DNA of 42,589 nucleotides from Candidatus Cloacimonadota bacterium (GCA_012839325.1 DUNQ01000031.1:1-42589), one strand, 5' to 3'. Positions 26,136 to 34,202 are shown, counted from the first letter of the stretch. Numbers and translations: made by a program. The notes: generated from the sequence alone by a model not told the origin.

Positions 26136-26241
26136 CTATATCTCCTATAAGTACAATATTTTTTATCATATAACATGTAAGCTTCATGCCAAGAAACTGT
26201 CAAGCAGAAAATATTTGACGGTATAATTTTTGAGATTTTTC

Positions 26242-26270
26242 TTGACTATAAGTTGCAATCAAGATTATCA
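26242..26270 (+). promoter_or_regulatory. Candidate promoter of the DUF1232-ITPase-mutase operon
   Basis: TTGACT (26242-26247), a 17-nt spacer and TTATCA (26265-26270), about 80 nt before the ATG at 26349. The -10 is weak. Confidence 0.35.
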
Positions 26271-26348
26271 TGTCTTTGAAATGAAAGTGCCGATATATTT
26301 CTTTTTTTAAGCGGCTTATGAACTAAATTAACTCCAAAGGAGGCAAAA

Positions 26349-26870
26349 ATGACAGACGATATTTTAGTCACTCGCGAGATCAGCCCGGAAGAGCAAGAAG
26401 AGCTCGACCACAAGATTTTTGAGTCAGACCCCGTTAAGTTTAAGTTTTATGAAGACCTCAGGCAGAAAGCCAAGGGTTGGACAAAAGAAAAGACAGGTAA
26501 GCTGGGCGGCAAACTCGGCGAATATCTCTTTTTATTGCCTGATTTCTTTATACTCCTCGGTCGCTTGATGATAGATAAGAGGGTGCCCACAAAGCAAAAA
26601 GCCTATGTGGGCGGCATCATTGCCTATGTGATCCTACCCTTTGATATCATCCCGGATTTCATCCCCGTTATCGGATATTTGGACGATCTTGTTCTCGTTG
26701 TGATGGGACTGAATATGATTCTAAACGAAATAGACAGCGCCATTATCATCGATAATTGGAGCGGTGAAGGCGATGTGTTAAAGCAAATGCAAGGCATAGT
26801 TGCCGCAGCCGAAGCCTTCTTGGATAGGCGCGTACTCAGACGGATAAAGAGATGGCTTAGAAGGTTTTAA
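26349..26870 (+). CDS. DUF1232 (YkvA-like) membrane protein
   Basis: 173 residues with AAAGGAGG just upstream of the ATG. The core (residues ~74-120) contains DKRVPTKQKAYVGGIIAYVI followed by LPFDIIPDFIPVIGYLDD, the diagnostic DUF1232 motif in a hydrophobic context. The N-terminal 55 residues are charged and the C terminus is amphipathic with a basic end. Family function is unknown; membrane association is likely. Confidence 0.85.
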   Translation: MTDDILVTREISPEEQEELDHKIFESDPVKFKFYEDLRQKAKGWTKEKTGKLGGKLGEYLFLLPDFFILLGRLMIDKRVPTKQKAYVGGIIAYVILPFDIIPDFIPVIGYLDDLVLVVMGLNMILNEIDSAIIIDNWSGEGDVLKQMQGIVAAAEAFLDRRVLRRIKRWLRRF

Positions 26871-27473
26871 GTGTTTCACAATTTATTTCTTTCTACCCAT
26901 AATGCGGATAAGATTGCCGAGCTTGGCGCCATCCTATCCGGCTTTGGTGTGGCTCTTTTCAGTAGGAGTGATTTCACGGATTTTGCAGACACTGTAGAAG
27001 ATGGCAAGACCATCTATGAGAATGCCGCCAAAAAGGCATTGGAGGGCGCGCGACACAGCGGGATGATCACGCTTGCGGATGATACCGGACTCTTTATTGA
27101 TGCCTTGGACGGCAAGCCGGGGATATATTCTGCACGCTGGGCAGGCGAGGACTGCACCTATCGCGATAACAGGCTGCTCATCTTAGAACAAATGAAGGGT
27201 ATTGAGGATAGAACCGCATATTTTAAGACGGCGATTGCGCTTACGGATGATAGCGGCTTGATCGCGCTGAGCCACGGAGTCGTGCGCGGACGTATTACTC
27301 ATGAAGAGCGCGGAGACTTCGGCTTTGGCTATGACAGCATCTTTGAAGTGGAAGGCTTTAAAAAGACCTACGGCGAGCTCGACGACGAGACCAAAAACAG
27401 GATTTCGCATCGCGCTTTAGCAATTCAAAACATCATCCCATCCATCAAACAAGTATTATTAATTAACGAATAA
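26871..27473 (+). CDS. rdgB: Non-canonical purine NTP pyrophosphatase (ITPase/RdgB)
   Basis: Hydrolyses dITP, XTP and related NTPs to monophosphates, cleaning the nucleotide pool. 200 residues. Motifs: LSTHNADKIAELGAIL (N-terminal substrate loop), YENAAKKA (E50), ADDTGLFIDALDGKPGIYSA (D70/D71), GFGYDSIF and SHRALA. Starts with GTG directly after the previous TAA. Confidence 0.94.
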   Translation: MFHNLFLSTHNADKIAELGAILSGFGVALFSRSDFTDFADTVEDGKTIYENAAKKALEGARHSGMITLADDTGLFIDALDGKPGIYSARWAGEDCTYRDNRLLILEQMKGIEDRTAYFKTAIALTDDSGLIALSHGVVRGRITHEERGDFGFGYDSIFEVEGFKKTYGELDDETKNRISHRALAIQNIIPSIKQVLLINE

Positions 27474-27484
27474 ATGAGGTTTAA

Positions 27485-28837
27485 ATGATTAAGAAAGAAG
27501 TTTTTAGACAATATGACATCCGCGGCATCGTGGATGAGCAGCTCAATGCCGAGAGCTACTATCTCATCGGCAAAGGCTTTGGCTCTATGCTGCGCGAAAA
27601 AGGCTTGAAAACAATTGTCATCGGCGGAGACGCGCGTCATACCACCCGCAGTTTTATGGATTCCTTTATCCGCGGTGCAATGGAAACCGGCTGTGATATC
27701 ACCGATGTGGGCTTGGTTGCCACTCCCGTTCTCTATTTTGCGATTTGGAAGCTTAAGATGGACGGCGGCGCGATGATCACAGCCTCCCACAATCCTTCTC
27801 AATATAACGGCTGCAAGCTCAATCTTGGCCTTGGCAGCGTCTATGCCGAAGAGCTTCAAGAGCTGCTTCAGCGCATCTTGGACGAGCGTTTTGTAGAAGG
27901 CGAAGGCACGCTTAAGCAAAACGACGAAATCTCGGACATTTATATTGACTATATTACTGATAATATTGAGATTGAGCGCCCCGTTAAGGTCATCGTGGAT
28001 GGCGGAAACGGCATGGGCGGACCCTATCTTCCCGAAATCCTGCGTAGGAAAGGCTGTGAAGTTATTGAAATGTATACAGATCCTGACGGCGATTTTCCCA
28101 ATCATCATCCCGACCCCACGGTTGAGGAAAACATGGTGGATCTCAGCCGCGATATCGTGGAAGCCGAATATGAGGTGGGAATCGGCTTAGACGGTGATGC
28201 AGACCGCATCGGAGTGGTGGACGAAAAAGGCAAAATGCTCTATGGCGATCAGATTTTGAACATACTCGCGCGCGACTATCTCAAGAAGAATCCCGGCAAG
28301 GGCGTGATAGCGGACGTGAAGTGTTCCAAAGTTCTTTTCGACGATATCGAAGCCTATGGCGGCAAAGGAATTATGTATAAAACAGGACATGCCAATATCA
28401 AGATGTATATGAAAGAAGTTGGCGTGGAATTTGCCGGCGAGATGAGCGGACACGTCTTTTTGGGCGATCGCTATCTGGGCTATGACGATGCCATTTATGC
28501 CGGTTGCCGTTTCGTGGAGATCGTGGCAAAGAGCGAGCTTCCCGTGAGCCGCTTCCTGGAAGATCAACCCAAGATGTTCAATACTCCCGAATTACATACC
28601 AAATGTGAAGATAGCCGTAAGTTTGAAGTGGTGGACAAGGTTTGCCAAGAATTCAAAGAAGAAGGCTATAACGTGAACGATATCGATGGCGCACGCATCA
28701 CTTTTGACGATGGTTGGGGACTCATTCGTGCCTCAAATACCACGCCGGTTCTCGTCACACGCTATGAAGCAACTACAAAAGAGCGCATGGAAGAAATCCG
28801 TGACCTCATAGAGGGAAAGATCAAGAAGTATCTTTAA
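27485..28837 (+). CDS. Phosphomannomutase/phosphoglucomutase
   Basis: Interconverts hexose 6-phosphates and 1-phosphates, supplying sugar nucleotides for envelope glycans. 450 residues of the alpha-D-phosphohexomutase superfamily: FRQYDIRGIV at the start, the phosphoserine loop ITASHNPSQYNGCK (S101), the Mg2+ loop GLDGDADRIGVVD, the sugar-binding loop GEMSGHVFL and the phosphate-binding RASNTTPVLVTRYEA. This set matches AlgC/ManB rather than GlmM. GAGGT precedes the ATG. It could feed the glycan pathway started by the transferase at 12902; that link is inference. Confidence 0.92.
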   Translation: MIKKEVFRQYDIRGIVDEQLNAESYYLIGKGFGSMLREKGLKTIVIGGDARHTTRSFMDSFIRGAMETGCDITDVGLVATPVLYFAIWKLKMDGGAMITASHNPSQYNGCKLNLGLGSVYAEELQELLQRILDERFVEGEGTLKQNDEISDIYIDYITDNIEIERPVKVIVDGGNGMGGPYLPEILRRKGCEVIEMYTDPDGDFPNHHPDPTVEENMVDLSRDIVEAEYEVGIGLDGDADRIGVVDEKGKMLYGDQILNILARDYLKKNPGKGVIADVKCSKVLFDDIEAYGGKGIMYKTGHANIKMYMKEVGVEFAGEMSGHVFLGDRYLGYDDAIYAGCRFVEIVAKSELPVSRFLEDQPKMFNTPELHTKCEDSRKFEVVDKVCQEFKEEGYNVNDIDGARITFDDGWGLIRASNTTPVLVTRYEATTKERMEEIRDLIEGKIKKYL

Positions 28838-28862
28838 ACCCTAATAGCCCTCAACACACAAA

Positions 28863-28902
28863 AAGGCCGCAAATTCTCCTTTTTTTGCGGCCTTGTTTTT
28901 TT
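28863..28902. terminator. Bidirectional-type terminator between convergent genes
   Basis: AAGGCCGCAAA (28863-28873) pairs perfectly with TTTGCGGCCTT (28884-28894), followed by GTTTTTTT. It ends the mutase operon and may also serve the minus-strand dehydrogenase gene. Confidence 0.9.
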
Positions 28903-28913
28903 GCTATAATTTC

Positions 28914-30245
28914 TTAGATTACTCTTGCCGGAGGCTCTTCGCCTTGCACGATCGCGATGGCATTTTTTGCGGCAAGTTCGCCCATGTCGGAGCGGGTCTT
29001 GAAGCTCGCCGAACCGATATGCGGAAGCATCACAACGTTTTCCAACTGCATAAGTTCATCCGGGATAAAGGGTTCCTGTGCAAAGACGTCTAATCCCGCA
29101 GAGAAGATTTCACCATTTTTCAGCGCCGCGATCATGGCTTCTTCATCCACGATCTGACCGCGGGCGGTATTGATCAAGACAGCGCTTTTCTTCATCATGG
29201 CGAGCTCTTTGGCGCCGATGAGACCGTCGGTTTCGGGCGTGAGCGGACTGTGTAAGCTCAGGATGTCGCTCTCCTTAAGCAGAGTCTCAAAATCCACCAA
29301 TTCGGCTTCAAAATCCAGCTCTTTTGGAGTGCGTGAGTGATAGATGATGCGCATGCCAAAGCCTGTGGCTCTTCGCGCAACTGCTTGGCCTATGCGTCCC
29401 ATTCCTAAGATTCCCAAGGTTTGACCGTGCACGTCTTGTCCTAAATATAGCATGGGTTCCCAGCCCGTGAACTTGCCCTGACGCAGGAAAATCTCGCTTT
29501 CCGGGATGCGCCGCGCGGCAGCCATGACCAGCGACCATGCGATATCGGCGGTGCTTTCCGTGAGCACACCGGGAGTGTTGCAAACCGCTATATTGCGCTC
29601 TTTTGCGGCATCAAGATCGATATTATTATAACCAACGGCATAGTTTGAAACCACTTTGAGCTTTTTGCCTTTGTCCATGAGCTCGGCATTGATTTTGTCT
29701 GAAAGCAGGCAGAGCAGCGCATCTTTATCCGCTACGGCTCCCAACAGCTCTTCACGGCTGAGTCCGCGCTCGGCGGTATTTGCATGAACTTCAAACACTT
29801 CGCTTAAAAGATCAATGGCATTTTGCGGGATGAGGCGCGTGAGCAAAAGCTTTGGTTTGCTCTCATCGGGATTGAGGATTTCTATGGGGTTTTCCGCGCC
29901 TTCCGGGCACTCACCTGGTTTAAGGAAATATTGGAATTCCAGGCTTCTGCCTTCGGGGTCTTTGCCCCAAAAATGGTAGATATTATAATCGGGATTTACC
30001 TTAGGTTTTGTGGTGGAAATCTCCTCAAAGGTCTGATAAACGGCGTCCACTTCCTTTATGGAATCATAGAGAAAGGTGATCGTTCCGGCGGTTTCAGCTT
30101 CGTCTGAATTGCAAAAGCCCAGCTTCAAATTGCCTTTTTCAAAGATCAGGCAGGAGCCTTGGTCGAGCCAGAGATTCATACCCATCTTGCCTTGATAAAA
30201 AGATTGTATCTCTTTTAATTTCTGAGTCTTATAAAAGATAATCAT
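28914..30245 (-). CDS. VOC-domain / D-2-hydroxyacid dehydrogenase fusion
   Basis: A single 443-residue frame combining two families. Residues ~1-112 resemble a glyoxalase/bleomycin-resistance (VOC) domain: YKTQKLKEIQSFYQGKMGMN at the start and GKDPEGRSLEFQYF near the end. Residues ~130-443 are a D-isomer-specific 2-hydroxyacid dehydrogenase with the NAD-binding GILGMGRIGQAVA (281-286 core), NTARG (R362), DVFAQEP (E391) and LPHIGSAS (H409), the expected catalytic Arg-Glu-His set of the glyoxylate/hydroxypyruvate reductase group. The domains are joined by a short linker. Whether the VOC part binds metal or is a sensor is unclear. A fusion of this kind is not one I know as standard. Confidence 0.88.
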   Translation of the reverse strand: MIIFYKTQKLKEIQSFYQGKMGMNLWLDQGSCLIFEKGNLKLGFCNSDEAETAGTITFLYDSIKEVDAVYQTFEEISTTKPKVNPDYNIYHFWGKDPEGRSLEFQYFLKPGECPEGAENPIEILNPDESKPKLLLTRLIPQNAIDLLSEVFEVHANTAERGLSREELLGAVADKDALLCLLSDKINAELMDKGKKLKVVSNYAVGYNNIDLDAAKERNIAVCNTPGVLTESTADIAWSLVMAAARRIPESEIFLRQGKFTGWEPMLYLGQDVHGQTLGILGMGRIGQAVARRATGFGMRIIYHSRTPKELDFEAELVDFETLLKESDILSLHSPLTPETDGLIGAKELAMMKKSAVLINTARGQIVDEEAMIAALKNGEIFSAGLDVFAQEPFIPDELMQLENVVMLPHIGSASFKTRSDMGELAAKNAIAIVQGEEPPARVI

Positions 30246-30375
30246 GTCGCACTCCCTTTTTTGGTGTATTTTTCTTATTTAAAGATAAGATATATCAGTT
30301 TTTATGAAATCTCAAATACTTTTCCTGAATATTGGCAATTTTAACGGGAGTTTTGACCTTGGAATATGCATGGGT

Positions 30376-30412
30376 AAAAGAAAAAGCCCGGGAGAAGGAA
30401 TCCGGGCTTTTT
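30376..30412 (-). terminator. Intrinsic terminator upstream of the fusion gene (possible attenuator)
   Basis: AAAAAGCCCGG (30381-30391) and CCGGGCTTTTT (30402-30412) form an 11-bp stem. Read on the minus strand the 3' side is GCTTTTTCTTTT, a good U-tract. No gene ends here: it lies between a minus-strand promoter (30564-30537) and the start of the VOC/dehydrogenase gene at 30245. Confidence 0.7.
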
Positions 30413-30536
30413 GGAGTTGTCTGAGTCGTTTTTTATCGTTTACATCTTACTGTTCTTTTTTTTGCGCGTTTATCATGTTTTTCTTGTCGAACTTTTACAC
30501 GTCAGCGCGTCTTTGTTTAATCAATAATTTAATGTC

Positions 30537-30564
30537 GATATAAATTTAGCGGCATATTTGTCAA
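30537..30564 (-). promoter_or_regulatory. Candidate minus-strand promoter for the fusion gene or a leader RNA
   Basis: On the minus strand TTGACA (30564-30559), a 16-nt spacer and TATATC (30542-30537). Transcription would run into the terminator at 30412-30376 before reaching the gene at 30245. Confidence 0.45.
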
Positions 30565-30620
30565 GCTTTATTTCGCGAAATATTTATTGATTGACCTTTC
30601 CTGAACACTTTTTCTCCATA

Positions 30621-30716
30621 GCTTCCCTATTGGGTTCTCGTGATGATGTGGTCATGATGTGGTCATAAGCATGAGCATATCATAAGCGGAAGCTAAGCTG
30701 TAATTAATAGGGAAGC
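30621..30716. repeat. Perfect 11-bp inverted repeat enclosing short direct repeats
   Basis: GCTTCCCTATT (30621-30631) and AATAGGGAAGC (30706-30716) are exact reverse complements. Between them ATGATGTGGTC is repeated twice back to back (about 30643-30665) and CATAAGC occurs twice. It could be a structured RNA or a cruciform site. Confidence 0.55.
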
Positions 30717-30930
30717 AGGGAGTTAGCCCTGATGTTTGTCATGCATGCTCTCCTCGCATGAAAAAACGCGGTTTTTACGAGCATTCGCTCGCTTTGTATC
30801 GATATTAAAATATTGACTGTGGCTTTGAGACGCAAGATGTTTTTTTCTCTGCAATCTGTTTTTGTGGAATTTGTTTTAGTTTTCTGTTTATTTATAGTTT
30901 ATGCGCCGAGGCATTCCACATAGTTTGGTA

Positions 30931-30973
30931 GGTTAACGCCCTCGTTAACCGATAAAGCGATAGCTTTCTATCC
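30931..30973. repeat. Double hairpin, repeat family B
   Basis: GGTTAAC-GCCCTC-GTTAACC (30931-30950) followed by GATAAAGC/GCTTTCTATC (30951-30972). Same layout as 9942-9980. Confidence 0.75.
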
Positions 30974-31018
30974 CGTTAAATCCTTAAATCGCTAAATCGG
31001 TGAACAAAGTGAGCGCAA
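30974..31018. repeat. TAAATCG-rich repeat block, left copy
   Basis: Repeated CTAAATCG-type units followed by GTGAACAAAGTGAGCGCAA. It closely matches 35453-35506, which lies beyond the restriction-modification genes. Confidence 0.65.
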
Positions 31019-31062
31019 TCCCTTCGATCCGTCAAATCCGAGTTCTATTTATTAAGGAATGC

Positions 31063-31105
31063 AGTCTCTCGTGGCAACGAGGACGTTCCCACCCCGACCG
31101 AGACA
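31063..31105. repeat. Structured palindromic repeat family A, copy 2
   Basis: Outer arms GTCTC (31064-31068) and GAGAC (31100-31104), inner hairpin CTCGT-GGCA-ACGAG (31068-31081). The outer pair is fully complementary despite differing from the other copies. Confidence 0.8.
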
Positions 31106-31115
31106 GCGCAACACT

Positions 31116-31158
31116 TGTCTCTCGTGGCAACGAGGGCGTTCCCAAACCGATCGCGACA
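31116..31158. repeat. Structured palindromic repeat family A, copy 3
   Basis: Outer arms TGTCTC (31116-31121) and GCGACA (31153-31158) with one mismatch, inner hairpin CTCGT-GGCA-ACGAG (31121-31134). Tandem neighbour of copy 2. Confidence 0.75.
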
Positions 31159-31178
31159 GTACCCCATATAGATTGGTA

Positions 31179-31218
31179 GGTTAAATCCCTCATTGACCGA
31201 TAAATCGCAGTTTCTATC
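31179..31218. repeat. Degenerate double hairpin, repeat family B
   Basis: GGTTAAA-TCCCTC-ATTGACC (31179-31198) followed by GATAAA...TTTCTATC (31199-31218). A diverged version of 30931-30973. Confidence 0.6.
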
Positions 31219-31258
31219 ACATTAAATCGGCGAAGGAATGTTTTATTCCATAATCTAC

Positions 31259-31285
31259 TTGACAAATATTTTATAAACTTATATC
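31259..31285 (+). promoter_or_regulatory. Candidate promoter of the SUMF1-type lipoprotein gene
   Basis: TTGACA (31259-31264), a 15-nt spacer and TATATC (31280-31285). The resulting leader would be about 150 nt. Confidence 0.35.
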
Positions 31286-31442
31286 GTGCAATCAGTAATC
31301 TTAATGAACACAAATCAAGAATAACTTGAGAGCATAATGCGCACTCATCAACTAGAGAAACAAAGAGTTAGATATTATGCCGATTCAGAACGCACCCGAC
31401 GATTTTCATTTTCACCTAAATAATAAGCAAAGGAGAAATACC

Positions 31443-32330
31443 ATGAAAAAGTTCAAAGATATTGCCTTAATCGTCTTTGTGTTGTGTTTAACCACATTGA
31501 TATTTAGTTGTGGAAATAAAACTACAGAACCGGAAATCCCGGACATTGGCGAGCTGGTCTTGGTTCCCGGCGGCACCTTCATTATGGGCGATACCAGAGA
31601 TCAGGGACATAGCAATGAGTTTCCCACTCACAGCGTCACCCTCAGCTCCTACTATATCGGCAAATATCAAGTGACCCAAGATGAATACAAAGCTATCATG
31701 GGTTCCAATCCCTCAGTCGATTGGGGAGTAGAAAACAATTATCCTGTTTACAATGTAAGTTGGTATGATGCTATTAAATACTGTAATTTACGCAGTATGA
31801 GAGAAAAGCTCGTGCCGGCATATAGCATAGCCGGTTCTACCAATCCTGATAATTGGGGAGAGGTGCCAAGCACGGGTGACGATGATTCAATTTGGAGTGC
31901 TGCGATTTGCAATTGGAACGCCAATGGTTATCGCTTGCCCACGGAGGCAGAATGGGAATATGCCGCTCGCGGTGCTACAAACAATCCGGATTATTTCTAT
32001 AGTGGCTCAGATAATGCCAGAGATGTGGCTTGGTATAATGAGAATGCCAGCACCATGTTTCATGTGGGCACAAAGGCTCCCAACGGGCTCGGGATATACG
32101 ATATGAGTGGCAATGTTTTTGAGTGGTGTTGGGATTGGTATGGTAGTTCATATTACAGCAGTAGTCCTTCCAACAATCCAAGGGGTCCTGCAAGCGGGTC
32201 AGACCGCATGATACGTGGTGGTTGTTGGAGTCTCAACGACAGATACTGCCGTGTTTCAAATCGCAGCGATAATAATCCTGCTTACAAGAATAGCATTATT
32301 GGCTTTCGGGTTTGCAGATCAGTAAACTGA
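31443..32330 (+). CDS. SUMF1/FGE-sulfatase-domain lipoprotein
   Basis: 295 residues; the ATG at 31443 follows AAAGGAG and begins a lipoprotein signal ending in IFSC (Cys23). The frame is open to 31377 but without these features. From residue ~38 it is a formylglycine-generating-enzyme-type domain: LVPGGTFIMGD, YYIGKYQVTQDEY, GYRLPTEAEWEYAARGAT, GLGIYDMSGNVFEWCWDWYG, MIRGGCWS and IGFRVCRS. Of the two cysteines of the FGE active site, only the one aligned with the second (RYC) seems kept, and the first position appears to be Leu. It may therefore not make formylglycine; many lipid-anchored SUMF1 proteins have unknown roles. No sulfatase gene is nearby. Confidence 0.88.
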   Translation: MKKFKDIALIVFVLCLTTLIFSCGNKTTEPEIPDIGELVLVPGGTFIMGDTRDQGHSNEFPTHSVTLSSYYIGKYQVTQDEYKAIMGSNPSVDWGVENNYPVYNVSWYDAIKYCNLRSMREKLVPAYSIAGSTNPDNWGEVPSTGDDDSIWSAAICNWNANGYRLPTEAEWEYAARGATNNPDYFYSGSDNARDVAWYNENASTMFHVGTKAPNGLGIYDMSGNVFEWCWDWYGSSYYSSSPSNNPRGPASGSDRMIRGGCWSLNDRYCRVSNRSDNNPAYKNSIIGFRVCRSVN

Positions 32331-32357
32331 TAAGGTAAATTAGAAAACTTATGATTT

Positions 32358-32385
32358 AAAGAGGTCCTCAGCTGAGAGCCTCTTT
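32358..32385 (+). terminator. Terminator-like hairpin after the SUMF1-type gene
   Basis: AAAGAGG (32358-32364) and CCTCTTT (32379-32385) pair around a self-complementary middle (CTCAGCTGAG). The U-tract is short. Confidence 0.55.
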
Positions 32386-32410
32386 GTATGAGATAGCTTA
32401 AATGGGATAC

Positions 32411-32452
32411 TGTCGCTCGTAGCAACAAGATGTTCCCACCCCGACCGCGACC
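32411..32452. repeat. Structured palindromic repeat family A, copy 4
   Basis: Outer arms GTCGC (32412-32416) and GCGAC (32447-32451) pair perfectly. The inner hairpin CTCGT-AGCA-ACAAG has one mismatch. It lies immediately upstream of the restriction-modification genes. Confidence 0.7.
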
Positions 32453-32606
32453 ACCGCACCACGCGACAACCGCTGTCGTTCATGGCATTGAGACTCACGA
32501 CGTTTTAGAACAAACACTGCTTTTTTATTGACACAAAAGAGAACTTAAATAGAGTTGCAAAGGTGAACTATAATTTATTACATAAAAAGATAAGAGGAGA
32601 TATTTA

Positions 32607-34202
32607 GTGGAAAGCGCAAAGGTAGACCTTATCAGCTTGAAAGACGCGAGCCTGTGGGCATCAAATCATCTTGGGAGATCAGTAAGCATATCAAACATCA
32701 GCTATTTAGTCCAGTATGGAAGAATCGAAAAGCATGATGATGCCGGCAATGTTTTAGTTTCCAAAGAAGAATTGGAGAAGTATTACAAGTCTCACAATAG
32801 TTCGCGTAAAGAACGCTGGAAAAAGATATTAGGTGATGACTTAAATTGGGATCTATCATTTGAGCAATATACCGAAGCTCAGACCACTAAACACGTGCAT
32901 AGATTGCACCCATATAAGGGAAAATTTATACCTCAGCTGGTAGAGTATTTCCTTGATCAACATACAGATAGCTTTAAGCAGGAAATCTTTTTCAAGCCTG
33001 GAGACATCGTTCTTGATCCCTTTTTGGGAAGCGGCACCACATTAATTCAAGCAAATGAATTGGGCATCAATGCAATAGGTGTAGACGTATCTGCTTTTAA
33101 TGTAATGATATCCGGCAGTAAGATCAGCAAGTATGACATACTGGATATTGAACGGGAAACAAAAAGAATCACAAAAGCCTTGCGTTTATTTCTCACGGAT
33201 TCAAAAACACTGGAACTTGATAGACGCATATTAGACGAGCTTGGTGCATTTAATGCAAAGCACTTTCCCAGCCCCGACTATAGATACAAGGTTAGAAATG
33301 GGGTAATTGATGAGAAGAGCTACGTTCCGGAAAAAGAAAAAGAGTTTTTGAAAACATATCATGCGCTCGTTGATGAATATGGAGTTAAACTATTGCAAGA
33401 TAGTGATGATACATTCCTTGATAAATGGTTTTTAACACCCGTTAGAGAAGAAATTGATTTTGTATATAAAGAAATACAAAAGGTTGAAAACCCGAAAACA
33501 AGAAAGATACTCGCAATTGTTTTAAGCCGAACAGTTAGAAGTTGCAGAGCTACTACACATGCGGATTTGGCTACCCTCAAAGATCCCGTATCAGAAAGCT
33601 ATTATTGTGCGAAACATGGCAAGATTTGTAAGCCTCTGCTATCGATATTGAGATGGTGGAACACATATTCAAAAGACACAATTAAGCGCATCACACAATT
33701 TGATAAATTAAGAACAGATACATATCAGATTTGCCTTACGGATGATAGCAGAAATGTGGATATCATCAAAAGAGTGAGCGATATCATGCCCGATTTTGCC
33801 GAAATGATAGAGTCTAAGGGAATTAAGGGCATCTTTACTTCACCGCCCTACGTGGGGCTGATTGACTATCATGAACAGCACGCCTATGCTTATGATCTCT
33901 TTGGATTTGCCCGAAATGATGATCTTGAGATTGGACCTCTATTTAGGGGGCAGGGTAGAGAGGCACAAGAGTCTTATACAAAAGGTGTTGCGGCAGTTTT
34001 AAATAATTCAAAGAGATTTTTGAGCGATGACTACGATGTGTTTTTGGTGGCTAATGATAAACATAACCTGTATCCCAAGATTGCTGAACTGGCTGGAATG
34101 CAAATAGTTAATCAATATAAACGCCCTGTTTTGAATAGAACTGAAAAAGACAAAGGCGCTTATGCCGAAACCATATTTCATCTAAAGGACAAAGAACAAT
34201 GA
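32607..34202 (+). CDS. Type II DNA methyltransferase (N4-cytosine/N6-adenine class)
   Basis: 531 residues starting at GTG (32607) with AGAGGAGA upstream. The N-terminal ~60 residues resemble a MerR/excisionase-type helix-turn-helix (LKDASLWASNHLGRSVSISN, then VSKEELEKYY). Motif I is VLDPFLGSGTT (135-145, S-adenosylmethionine binding) and motif IV is FTSPPY (410-415, catalytic SPPY typical of amino-methyltransferases). About 265 residues separate them, with motif I first, so the target-recognition segment lies between. The gene overlaps the next by ATGA. Base use is more AT-rich than the flanking operons, consistent with acquisition. The recognition sequence cannot be read from the protein. 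Confidence 0.9.
   Translation: MESAKVDLISLKDASLWASNHLGRSVSISNISYLVQYGRIEKHDDAGNVLVSKEELEKYYKSHNSSRKERWKKILGDDLNWDLSFEQYTEAQTTKHVHRLHPYKGKFIPQLVEYFLDQHTDSFKQEIFFKPGDIVLDPFLGSGTTLIQANELGINAIGVDVSAFNVMISGSKISKYDILDIERETKRITKALRLFLTDSKTLELDRRILDELGAFNAKHFPSPDYRYKVRNGVIDEKSYVPEKEKEFLKTYHALVDEYGVKLLQDSDDTFLDKWFLTPVREEIDFVYKEIQKVENPKTRKILAIVLSRTVRSCRATTHADLATLKDPVSESYYCAKHGKICKPLLSILRWWNTYSKDTIKRITQFDKLRTDTYQICLTDDSRNVDIIKRVSDIMPDFAEMIESKGIKGIFTSPPYVGLIDYHEQHAYAYDLFGFARNDDLEIGPLFRGQGREAQESYTKGVAAVLNNSKRFLSDDYDVFLVANDKHNLYPKIAELAGMQIVNQYKRPVLNRTEKDKGAYAETIFHLKDKEQ

Larger units (their letters stand above)
30246..31442. other. 1.2-kb intergenic region: leader, inverted repeat and palindromic repeats
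   Basis: No protein gene is supported; a 79-codon frame at 30304-30543 (+) lies over the leader and terminator and is judged spurious. The region contains the putative leader/attenuator (30246-30564), an 11-bp perfect inverted repeat (30621-30716), and from 30931 a dense block of palindromic repeats. A promoter for the SUMF1-type gene lies at 31259-31285. Confidence 0.5.

Noticed and set aside
30304-30543. 79-codon + strand frame in the region upstream of the VOC/dehydrogenase gene
   Set aside because: It has no ribosome-binding site, covers the intrinsic terminator and minus-strand promoter, and its product has no family-like features.
30974-31018. TAAATCG repeats as a possible CRISPR array
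   Set aside because: Units are short, contiguous and without unique spacers, and no cas genes are present.
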